From positions 1-13,237 of the forward strand of contig JAFGXK010000132.1 of assembly GCA_016936695.1 (NCBI GenBank): 13,237 nucleotides of DNA, read 5' to 3'. How positions within the stretch are numbered: position 1 is the stretch's first letter; every line of letters starts with the position of its first letter. Of the stretch, positions 7,151 through 13,237 are shown piece after piece. The notes under the pieces were generated by a model that ran no database searches, was not told where the DNA came from, and saw only the letters and a list, made by a program, of their open reading frames with translations. Source of the stretch: Bacteroidales bacterium. GTDB lineage: Bacteria; Bacteroidota; Bacteroidia; Bacteroidales; VadinHA17. Made by a program: the position numbers and the translations under genes.

Positions 7151-8236
7151 ATGGACAACAGGTATGTAATCATCATGGCGGGTGGTGTGGGAAGCCGTTT
7201 CTGGCCCCTCAGCCGTCAGGAACGGCCCAAGCAGTTTCTTGATATTCTCAGTACGGGCGAGACCTTATTGCAGCAGACATTCAGAAGGTTCCTTAACGTC
7301 TGCAGAAAAGAGAACATTTACATTGTTACCAGTGCGGAACATAAGGATCTGGTCGCTGAACAGCTCGACATTGACAGGTCGAATATACTGGCCGAGCCCT
7401 TCAGGCGGAACACTGCCCCCTGTCTGGCCTACGGAACCTTCCGTATCCTTAAGGAGAATCCCGACGCGGTGATAACGGTAACCCCTGCCGATCATCTTAT
7501 AATAAAGGAGGACAGGTTCACGGAGGTAATAAAGCTTAGCTTTGATTTTGCTGCCAAAAATGATGCCCTGCTGACTCTCGGGATCAAGCCCGACCGTCCG
7601 GAGACGGGTTACGGATACATCCAGGCCGACAGGAAGAAAGCCTCAACCGGCATCACAAACCTGTATAAAGTCAAGACATTCACAGAGAAACCCAATCTGG
7701 AACTGGCCAGGGTATTCCTCCAGAGCGGTGATTTCTTCTGGAACTCCGGGATTTTTATATGGAACATTAAATCGATAATGAATGCCTTTGAAAAGCACCT
7801 TCCGGATATGTATTCAACTTTTGAAGAGGGGGCGGATCTACTGGGCACTGAAAAGGAAGCTAAATTCATAAGCAAGACCTATACAGTATGCCGTAATATC
7901 TCAATTGACTACGGGATAATGGAAAAGGCCGAAAACGTGTATGTTATGTGCACCGATATCGGCTGGTCGGATCTTGGAACATGGAGTTCGCTGTATGAAC
8001 ATTCTGTCAGGGACAGACAGGGTAATGCCAAAGTAAACGGAGAGGTCTTTTCATACGACAGCGAGGGGAATATATTCAGTATTGCTCCCGGAAGGATAGC
8101 TGTGGTACAGGGTCTGAAGGATTATATCATTGTGGATGCTGATGATGTTCTTCTGATCGTTAAAAAAGATGAGGAACAGAACCTTAAACACTATCTTGAG
8201 GATGTTAAGAAAGCCACCGGGGACAAATATCAATGA
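7151..8236 (+). CDS. manC: Mannose-1-phosphate guanylyltransferase
   Basis: This cytoplasmic enzyme makes GDP-mannose from mannose-1-phosphate and GTP, the precursor for mannosyl, fucosyl and related residues of surface polysaccharides. The frame is open from a TTG at 7118, but that codon is part of the -7 box; the ATG at 7151 gives 361 aa starting just before the nucleotide-binding signature GGVGSRFWPLS (11-21) with PKQF (26-29). Other family blocks are AEPFRRNTAP (81-90), PADHLI (112-117), TEKP (178-181), FFWNSGIF (195-202), IDYGIMEK (252-259) and DIGWSDLGTW (269-278). The length fits the single-function form; the C-terminal phosphomannose isomerase domain of the roughly 470-aa bifunctional enzymes is absent. 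It appears monocistronic: own promoter box, strong terminator. The symbol manC is by function; orthologues are also called cpsB or gmp. Confidence 0.95.
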   Translation: MDNRYVIIMAGGVGSRFWPLSRQERPKQFLDILSTGETLLQQTFRRFLNVCRKENIYIVTSAEHKDLVAEQLDIDRSNILAEPFRRNTAPCLAYGTFRILKENPDAVITVTPADHLIIKEDRFTEVIKLSFDFAAKNDALLTLGIKPDRPETGYGYIQADRKKASTGITNLYKVKTFTEKPNLELARVFLQSGDFFWNSGIFIWNIKSIMNAFEKHLPDMYSTFEEGADLLGTEKEAKFISKTYTVCRNISIDYGIMEKAENVYVMCTDIGWSDLGTWSSLYEHSVRDRQGNAKVNGEVFSYDSEGNIFSIAPGRIAVVQGLKDYIIVDADDVLLIVKKDEEQNLKHYLEDVKKATGDKYQ

Positions 8237-8256
8237 CCAGGGGTATTAGGGAACAT

Positions 8257-8289
8257 AAAAAAAAAGGGCTGCCGCGGCAGCCCTTTTTT
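8257..8289. terminator. Bidirectional intrinsic terminator between manC and gldN
   Basis: Nine A residues (8257-8265), an 18-nt perfect palindrome GGGCTGCCGCGGCAGCCC (8266-8283) and six T residues (8284-8289) form a symmetrical Rho-independent terminator: a 7-bp GC-rich stem with a CGCG tetraloop and a U-tract on either strand. It lies 20 nt after the manC stop and 11 nt after the gldN stop, so it serves both converging transcripts. Confidence 0.93.
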
Positions 8290-8300
8290 AATGTTGGAAA

Positions 8301-9125
8301 TTAAAATTCCCACAGGTCGTGTTCAAAATTGAACAAATCATTCTTGATCCTTTCAGCTTCATAAAGCGTTGCCTTTCCCACTGTATATTCATTGATCTGC
8401 CTGTCGTCAAATACATTTGATTCGCCGAAGATCACGCTGCCGAATCTTCTCTGCATGAAGAGATCGTCGTAGGAGATCCTCTGAGCATCGTTGTTTGCAA
8501 GGAATACCTCATTTTTTGCGAGGGCATCCCTCACATCTTCATACCTGATCCAGAACAGTGGTTTTCTGAGGGCGCGTCCGGCATCATTGTCGTAGCCCAT
8601 CCAGTAGGGCATCATTCCTATGATCCTGACATCGAGCTTCGACAATTTCTTGTCGAAATACCATTCCTCATATACCAGCAACTGCTTGACTTCCTCAGGC
8701 TTTGACTGCTCTGTGATAGTGGTGTCCCTGGTCTGGCCTTCGGCATTTATCTGGATTGACTGGGTTTTGGTCGTGGCACCCATGTTCACTTCAATATCAT
8801 CGTAGGTTGTCGGCAGGTTTGAATCCATGGCCGAAAAGGCTTCAAGACGTCCGGCACGGATCTCTTCAAGGATGATGTTTATGAGGCTTTTCCTGCCGTC
8901 CTGGGTTGTTTTGACCGGATAGTAAAGCGGTTGGTTCATCTTCTCCCTGAGGTCGATGAGACGCCATATCTTTTTTGACCATATTACATCAGCTTCCCTG
9001 AGATAGGGATAGTTGATCTTTTTGTTATCAGGCATGGATTTCTGGTAAATATCGCCAAATGACTGTGCGCTGGCCATTGTGCCGATCGCCAGTGCGATAA
9101 TTCCAAAAAAGACTTTCTTATTCAT
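8301..9125 (-). CDS. gldN: Type IX secretion / gliding protein GldN (PorN)
   Basis: A 274-aa exported protein. Residues 1-20 are a Sec signal peptide (MNKK, hydrophobic core, cleavage after ASA before Gln21). The mature part carries the GldN pattern: YLREADVIWSKKIWRLIDLREKMNQPLYYP early on, a central block with LLVYEEWYFDKKLSKLDVRIIG, and a conserved FMQRRFGSVIFGESNVFDDR segment near the end. In studied species GldN (PorN) binds the lipoprotein GldK (PorK) to form the periplasmic ring under the outer membrane, linked to GldM from the motor. It is the last gene of the gldKLMN operon, starting 18 nt after the gldM stop. The length is slightly short of some homologues but no motif appears missing. 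Confidence 0.95.
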   Translation of the reverse strand: MNKKVFFGIIALAIGTMASAQSFGDIYQKSMPDNKKINYPYLREADVIWSKKIWRLIDLREKMNQPLYYPVKTTQDGRKSLINIILEEIRAGRLEAFSAMDSNLPTTYDDIEVNMGATTKTQSIQINAEGQTRDTTITEQSKPEEVKQLLVYEEWYFDKKLSKLDVRIIGMMPYWMGYDNDAGRALRKPLFWIRYEDVRDALAKNEVFLANNDAQRISYDDLFMQRRFGSVIFGESNVFDDRQINEYTVGKATLYEAERIKNDLFNFEHDLWEF

Positions 9126-9143
9126 TGTATTTGGATTTATTAC

Positions 9144-10742
9144 TTAATCAATTTTCAAGATTATCGGGCTCAGATCCATAGTTCTTCCATCAGGTGCAAG
9201 GCATTTTATATCCTTTATGAAAAGGTTTTTGCCACGGGTAAGCCTGGTGATCAGGTCTTTCTGTGCAGGCGTAAGGGAACTTGTATTGCTTTTTTCTTCA
9301 AAGTCACCGCGACTGTCGGTATAAAGTACTGTAAAGGAACTGATCTTGTAGACCAGGTCAAATTCGAAGTCGGGAAGTGAGGCGTACACTCCTGTCTGGG
9401 CTGCTGCAGTGTTCCTGGCTATGGTACCGGTGCTTTTCCCGCCGAAAACGGCGATAGGAGCAGGTATAGCTTTCACCCTGAATTCAATAGGGGCAAAGGT
9501 ATTTGCCTTTCCTGTTTCATCGGTGACGGATACAACAACCTGGACATTCTTGCCTACTGTAGTCGGGTTAACAGCCCAGTTACCCCTGAAGTTTTCACCC
9601 CTGGAATTTTTTACCTTCTGAGTGGTAACAGTCCCGTTCACTACCTTGATCTTTATCTTGCTCGGGTCGACACCCGGAACCGATACATCTATGGGATTGA
9701 GGATACCCTTGTACATTACGTTCATAGCGGTTGGTGAGACCACAACATTCGGCACACCTACATTATATGATGAACTGAAGGGATAATCGATTGTGGCTCC
9801 TGAAGGATTCTTCACCGAGATCACCCCGCCCCAGCTCTTGGGTCCTGTTGTACTGGCACGAACCCTGTAAATTCCCCTTCCGGCTTCATCGACAGGAAGA
9901 GTGGTTCCGTTGACCGTTATAACAGGTGTCTGGGTCGAATCAATGGCGGATATGAATACCCTTGCCTCATAATCGCCGCCCTGAGTCACATAATTTGCAA
10001 CAGGTACAACTGTCGGAACGATCTTGTTGACCCTGAATTCACCTGCATCTATCTGTGAATAAAGGTGATTCAGCACTTCGGTTTCAGCGTTCCTTACATC
10101 GACCTGCATCTTCGACAGCACTGTCTGAACTGCTACCAGAGGCAAAGTCTGGAAAGTCAGGTTCTCCCATTTATTGGGCTGACCATCGGGATCACGGCCG
10201 TCGTCAGTATTCAGACTGGTGCGGAGAGCATCTTCAGCCGACGGATTTTTACCGTCGAGTGTTGAAATCAGGAATTCCCTGTAATCGTTCATAAGAGCTT
10301 TCAGAGCTGATGCCTTGCCGTTTTCATTCGCACCGATAAGTATCTGTGAAGGAACGTTGTTTTCGTCTATCTTCTTAACCTCGTCGATGTTGATCACATT
10401 TCCTACAACAGCTTCCGTTTCCGGACCTTCTGCCGTTAGAATTATTTCAATCTTGAGATCCTGAATGAAGTTGAATATCTCTTCTGCGCGGCTTTTGACC
10501 TCCATGGCAGTATCACGGTATTTCCCTGCTTTTGTGGGATTTTCGTTTGCTGCCTTGTTGAAATCATCATAAATACGGTTGTTCTTTATAGCGTAATTGC
10601 TGAGCGTAGTAGTCAGACTCTTATCAACTTTCTTGAATGCTTCCACGGCATCCTTTGACACGTTAAGTGCAAGCATGGCGGTAAGAATCAGGTACATCAT
10701 ACCGATCATCTTTTGCCGTGGTGATAGCCTCTCGTGAGCCAT
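9144..10742 (-). CDS. gldM: Type IX secretion motor protein GldM (PorM)
   Basis: A 532-aa bitopic inner-membrane protein. Residues about 12-28 (MIGMMYLILTAMLALNV) are the single transmembrane helix after a short cytoplasmic tail MAHERLSPRQK; Arg9 is in the position reported for the GldL-contacting arginine in Flavobacterium. The long periplasmic part begins with a helical domain containing SKDAVEAFKKVDKSL and continues into beta-rich domains (for example VVVSPTAMNVMYKGILNPIDVSVPGVDPSKIKI) that in known structures form a dimeric rod reaching the GldK/GldN ring. The C-terminus LSPIILKID is typical of the family. Its role is to carry torque or conformational energy from the GldL proton channel to the outer-membrane complex. 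It lies 37 nt after gldL and 18 nt before gldN on the same strand. Identification is firm. Confidence 0.96.
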   Translation of the reverse strand: MAHERLSPRQKMIGMMYLILTAMLALNVSKDAVEAFKKVDKSLTTTLSNYAIKNNRIYDDFNKAANENPTKAGKYRDTAMEVKSRAEEIFNFIQDLKIEIILTAEGPETEAVVGNVINIDEVKKIDENNVPSQILIGANENGKASALKALMNDYREFLISTLDGKNPSAEDALRTSLNTDDGRDPDGQPNKWENLTFQTLPLVAVQTVLSKMQVDVRNAETEVLNHLYSQIDAGEFRVNKIVPTVVPVANYVTQGGDYEARVFISAIDSTQTPVITVNGTTLPVDEAGRGIYRVRASTTGPKSWGGVISVKNPSGATIDYPFSSSYNVGVPNVVVSPTAMNVMYKGILNPIDVSVPGVDPSKIKIKVVNGTVTTQKVKNSRGENFRGNWAVNPTTVGKNVQVVVSVTDETGKANTFAPIEFRVKAIPAPIAVFGGKSTGTIARNTAAAQTGVYASLPDFEFDLVYKISSFTVLYTDSRGDFEEKSNTSSLTPAQKDLITRLTRGKNLFIKDIKCLAPDGRTMDLSPIILKID

Positions 10743-10779
10743 TTTCTAAGGTTGTTTAGTTTTGAATTAAAATGTCACG

Positions 10780-11688
10780 TTATTTTACATTCATGGCAGC
10801 AAGCATATTGCCGTAGACATTGTTCAGTGCTGCGAGGTTTTCGTTAAGTCTGGTCATCTGGTCACGATACTTTTTGGCATCGCCGGCCGATTCTTCAAGA
10901 TCTTTCAGGAGGGTTTGAATGCCTTTCTGAAGGTTTTCAGATTCCCTGATATGTCCATCCACTCCCTTGCGCTGCAATTCATAAACGGCATTCAGTGCAG
11001 AAAGATTCTTATTCAGCGATTCAAGCTGCTGCTGGTATGACCTGCCTCCTGATTCGATCACCGAATAGGATTCGGCCAGCTTCCCGTAGTTGGAATTGGA
11101 TTCGGTAATGATTCTGGCTGTCGACTGGTATGAGTCGGCCAGCTTCCCGAGGGCTGCATCAGCTGAGTGTATCGTGTTCATATATTTCGTTGATGCGGCT
11201 GAAATGTCACCCATTACGTTTATATTGGAGGTGGCTTCGCTGAACCTTTTCATGCCAACACCAAGCTTCTGGAACAAATCAGGCGTAATATCAGCGCTTT
11301 CGAGCATCTCGTCGAATTTCGAGAGGGCATAGGAACCGCTTCCGGCACCGCCGCCGCTGCTGCCTCCGATAGCTCCGCCGAATCCTCCGCCGATAGCTCC
11401 GGCATATCCTCCTCCTGAGACGCCCATGGCTGCTGGTTCATCCTCCTTTATGCCGGCAAGCTCAGGATATACAAGCGTCCAGTCAACCTCCTCATGAAGG
11501 GGCTCGAACGCTGAAAAGAAGAAGATTACTGCTTCAGTGAACAGACCGACAGTCAGCATTAATCCTGCACCATTCCAGTGCTGTATTTTAAACAATGCAC
11601 CAACGATTACAACTGAAGCGCCAATACCATACAGCTTGGCCATGAAGTTCTTGTATCCGCTCGACTGAACTATTTCTGCTAGGCTCAT
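10780..11688 (-). CDS. gldL: Type IX secretion motor protein GldL (PorL)
   Basis: A 302-aa inner-membrane protein. Two transmembrane helices span about residues 15-35 and 42-62; the second holds Glu52 in FTEAVIFFFSAFEP, aligning with the proton-path glutamate Glu49 of Flavobacterium GldL, and Lys34 aligns with its Lys27. DWTLVYPEL follows, as in the family. A glycine-rich linker (about 89-118) contains a near-exact 8-residue tandem unit (GAIGGGFG, GAIGGSSG). The cytoplasmic region is long and helical and has two internal repeats: GKLADSYQS (181-189) with GKLAESYSV (202-210), and LNKNLSALNAVYELQRK (225-241) with LNENLAALNNVY (281-292). GldL pentamers with GldM dimers form the proton-driven T9SS motor. 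This long form resembles PorL of Bacteroidales more than the shorter flavobacterial proteins. It starts 30 nt after gldK. Confidence 0.95.
   Translation of the reverse strand: MSLAEIVQSSGYKNFMAKLYGIGASVVIVGALFKIQHWNGAGLMLTVGLFTEAVIFFFSAFEPLHEEVDWTLVYPELAGIKEDEPAAMGVSGGGYAGAIGGGFGGAIGGSSGGGAGSGSYALSKFDEMLESADITPDLFQKLGVGMKRFSEATSNINVMGDISAASTKYMNTIHSADAALGKLADSYQSTARIITESNSNYGKLAESYSVIESGGRSYQQQLESLNKNLSALNAVYELQRKGVDGHIRESENLQKGIQTLLKDLEESAGDAKKYRDQMTRLNENLAALNNVYGNMLAAMNVK
11366..11401 (-). repeat. 24-nt tandem repeat in the gldL linker
   Basis: The 12-mer CCGATAGCTCCG occurs at 11366-11377 and again at 11390-11401 (+ strand), a 24-nt or 8-codon offset. On the coding strand it encodes the duplicated GAIGG unit of the glycine-rich linker. 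It keeps the reading frame, so copy-number change would alter linker length without breaking the protein. Confidence 0.6.
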
Positions 11689-11718
11689 TTAACTGGTTAT
11701 TTAAAGGTTATTTTAATA

Positions 11719-13068
11719 CTATTGATTTACACCTATGTATGATCTTACATTACGGAATCCGATATAGGATTTGGTTGAATCCTGATATTCGTAGTCCCTT
11801 GAGCTGGTCTGGAGGAAATAGGCGATATCCTTCCATGAACCGCCCCTTATTACTTTACGCTTGAGTACAGGCGGGTCCTGCGGACGTGCGTTGTACTCAT
11901 AGTTGGGATTCAGGTCGTGTTCGAAAATATATGCCGAGGGATGAAAGGCCCCAAGCGTCCATTCTGCAACGTTTCCTGACATATCGAAAAGTCCGTATTC
12001 ATTGGGTTCATACGATCCTGCCTTAGCGGTATAGACTGTTCCGTCGTCGATATAGTTACCGCGCAGGGGTTTGAAGTTAGCGAGGAAACAACCCTCGTAG
12101 TTCCTGGTGTAAGGTCCGCCCCATGGGTACATCGATAGATCGAGTCCACCCCTGGCAGCATATTCCCATTCGGTTTCGAGCGGCAGCCGGTATGCCTGTA
12201 CGTCGGCAATGCCATTCTTTCTTAATGCCGTGTTCATATAATCCGTCCTCCACCTGCTGAATGCTTTTGCCTGTGACCATGATACGCCTACAACCGGATA
12301 ATCATCAAACGAAGGATGCCAGAAGTAGAGATCTGCCTGCGGATCATTGAACGAGTAAGTAAAATCCCTGATCCAGCAAAGCGTGTCGGGATATATATTA
12401 ATGGTATCATGCCTGATGAAGGAGGAACGGTTCCTGACCTCTGTCGTATTACCGTTACGGTCAATCACCTGTCCTACATACTTCCAGGTGTTGTTGGCAT
12501 AGTCGTTGACATACTTGGCCTTTGCAGCCTGCTGATAATCAACCCAGAAATAGGTAAAATTAAGCTTCCTGACGTCAATCTGCTTCTTGCCGTTGAACCT
12601 CTCCTCGGGAGGATAAAACATCTCTTCGAGCACCGACGCAGTGGTCTCTTCCCTTGGATCGATCCTTTCAGCCCAGTTGAGTACAGGCGGGTCCACCGGA
12701 TTACCATCGTCATCGACGACAAAATATTCGCGGTCGGGAACCTGAGCTTCTCCCAGCTTGGTTCTGAGAATCGAATCCCTGACATAATAGACAAACTGAC
12801 GATACTTATTGTTGGTTATTTCTGTCTGGTCCATCCAGAAGGCTTCCACAGTAACGGTTTTGGAGATGCTGTTCATTGCGAAGACCGCATCCTGATCGCT
12901 CGGACCCATTGTAAAACTACCCGCGGGAATGAAAGCCATTTCGAAAGGTTCCGGCTCGAAGAAGTTCTTTCTACCCGGAACTCCCGTCAGTTCTCCATTA
13001 TCCGATGACTTACATCCGCCTAATATTATCATAATTATCAGAGCTGGAAGGATTACCTTTTTCATCAT
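11719..13068 (-). CDS. gldK: Type IX secretion / gliding lipoprotein GldK (PorK)
   Basis: A 449-aa outer-membrane lipoprotein from the first of two adjacent ATGs (13066-13068; the next is 13063-13065). Upstream in-frame codons to 13161 are open, but only these starts give a proper lipoprotein signal: MMKKVILPALIIMIILGGC, lipobox Cys19. The mature part is an FGE-sulfatase/SUMF1-like fold: FIPAGSFTMG (46-55), WMDQTEITNNKYRQF, YPVVGVSWSQAKAFSRWR, WEYAARGG (301-308), GNVAEW (365-370), VIRGGSW (about 405-412) and IGFRNVR near the end. GldK is not known as an enzyme; with GldN it forms the periplasmic ring of the type IX system. It is the first gene of the operon K-L-M-N, the conserved order. The leader carries a long inverted repeat. 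Confidence 0.95.
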   Translation of the reverse strand: MMKKVILPALIIMIILGGCKSSDNGELTGVPGRKNFFEPEPFEMAFIPAGSFTMGPSDQDAVFAMNSISKTVTVEAFWMDQTEITNNKYRQFVYYVRDSILRTKLGEAQVPDREYFVVDDDGNPVDPPVLNWAERIDPREETTASVLEEMFYPPEERFNGKKQIDVRKLNFTYFWVDYQQAAKAKYVNDYANNTWKYVGQVIDRNGNTTEVRNRSSFIRHDTINIYPDTLCWIRDFTYSFNDPQADLYFWHPSFDDYPVVGVSWSQAKAFSRWRTDYMNTALRKNGIADVQAYRLPLETEWEYAARGGLDLSMYPWGGPYTRNYEGCFLANFKPLRGNYIDDGTVYTAKAGSYEPNEYGLFDMSGNVAEWTLGAFHPSAYIFEHDLNPNYEYNARPQDPPVLKRKVIRGGSWKDIAYFLQTSSRDYEYQDSTKSYIGFRNVRSYIGVNQ

Positions 13069-13095
13069 ATTATAATTTTGAATTTTAATGGTATG

Positions 13096-13161
13096 ATGGA
13101 ACCCACATGGTTGAAATTTATCTGCATTCATGTTTTTGTAACTGATACATGTGGGTTTCAT
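13096..13161. repeat. Long inverted repeat in the gldK leader
   Basis: The arms ATGGAACCCACATG (13096-13109) and CATGTGGGTTTCAT (13148-13161) are complementary over 13 of 14 positions, with one mismatch (G opposite T on the + strand, A opposite C in the gldK sense) and a 38-nt loop. The nearer arm ends 28 nt upstream of the gldK start. It could be a leader stem-loop in the mRNA or a pair of inverted binding sites for a regulator of the T9SS operon. No family is recognised. Confidence 0.55.
13113..13120 (-). promoter_or_regulatory. Weak candidate -7 box for gldKLMN
   Basis: On the minus strand TAAATTTC matches TAnnTTTG except for the last base and lies between the two arms of the gldK leader inverted repeat. 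If used, transcription would begin about 13106 and the leader would be about 40 nt. A second one-off match, TAAGTTTA (minus strand, 13204 to 13197), would instead place both arms in the transcript. Neither has a clear -33 element, so the true promoter is undecided. Confidence 0.25.
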
Positions 13162-13237
13162 AATTCTAAATAATTTTGTATTGCAAGTAACTTTTTTAAA
13201 CTTATAAGAACCTTATGCTTTTGTATCTCATCGGGCT

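Noticed and set aside
12316..13008. 230-codon open frame on the + strand
   Set aside because: It lies entirely antisense to gldK, whose signal peptide, lipobox and FGE-like motifs are unmistakable. The translated product shows no recognisable motif and the length is explained by codon bias of the opposite strand.
13073..13080. + strand TAATTTTG -7 matches at 13073-13080 and 13171-13178
   Set aside because: They match the consensus but no + strand gene follows in the window; the region is AT-rich, so chance matches are expected. The second could serve a gene beyond the window edge, which cannot be seen.
13069..13161. Extension of gldK to the upstream ATG at 13161
   Set aside because: It would add 31 polar residues before the lipoprotein signal, burying the signal peptide and covering the inverted repeat. 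The adjacent ATGs at 13063-13068 give a standard lipobox at the expected distance.

Overview
The window looks like chromosomal DNA of a Bacteroidota member, probably a Bacteroidales-like lineage. It carries a complete gldK-gldL-gldM-gldN operon, the core of the type IX secretion/gliding machinery found only in this phylum. It also has two small phylum-typical families (DUF5723-like and DUF4834-like), start codons without clear Shine-Dalgarno sequences, and TAnnTTTG-type -7 promoter boxes. Genus assignment is not possible by eye.

Layout from left to right: (1) trpS on the + strand, followed by two small back-to-back hairpins. (2) A three-gene + strand run: a large membrane-anchored or secreted protein with an N-terminal DUF3352-like half and a C-terminal beta-propeller-like half; then, 9 nt after its stop, a signal-peptide-bearing outer-membrane beta-barrel candidate (DUF5723-like); then a 62-aa single-pass membrane protein (DUF4834-like). 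(3) Converging on these with only 4 nt between stops, a - strand mlaE-mlaF pair, the permease and ATPase of an MCE/Mla-type lipid transporter, with overlapping stop and start. (4) A + strand mannose-1-phosphate guanylyltransferase with a good -7 promoter box, ended by a perfect palindromic bidirectional terminator. (5) The - strand gldKLMN operon, reading leftwards into that shared terminator. (6) A 169-nt leader region upstream of gldK with a long inverted repeat and no gene.

The common theme is the cell envelope. GldL/GldM form the proton-driven inner-membrane motor, and GldK/GldN form the periplasmic ring under the outer membrane. MlaE/F move phospholipid between membranes, ManC makes GDP-mannose for surface glycans, and the propeller/barrel pair is likely exported to the periplasm or outer membrane. 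trpS is a housekeeping neighbour. I see no mobile element, CRISPR array, rRNA, tRNA or clearly acquired island. The known systems look intact. The less explained parts are the propeller/DUF5723 pair, the gldK leader inverted repeat and the extended cytoplasmic domain of GldL.
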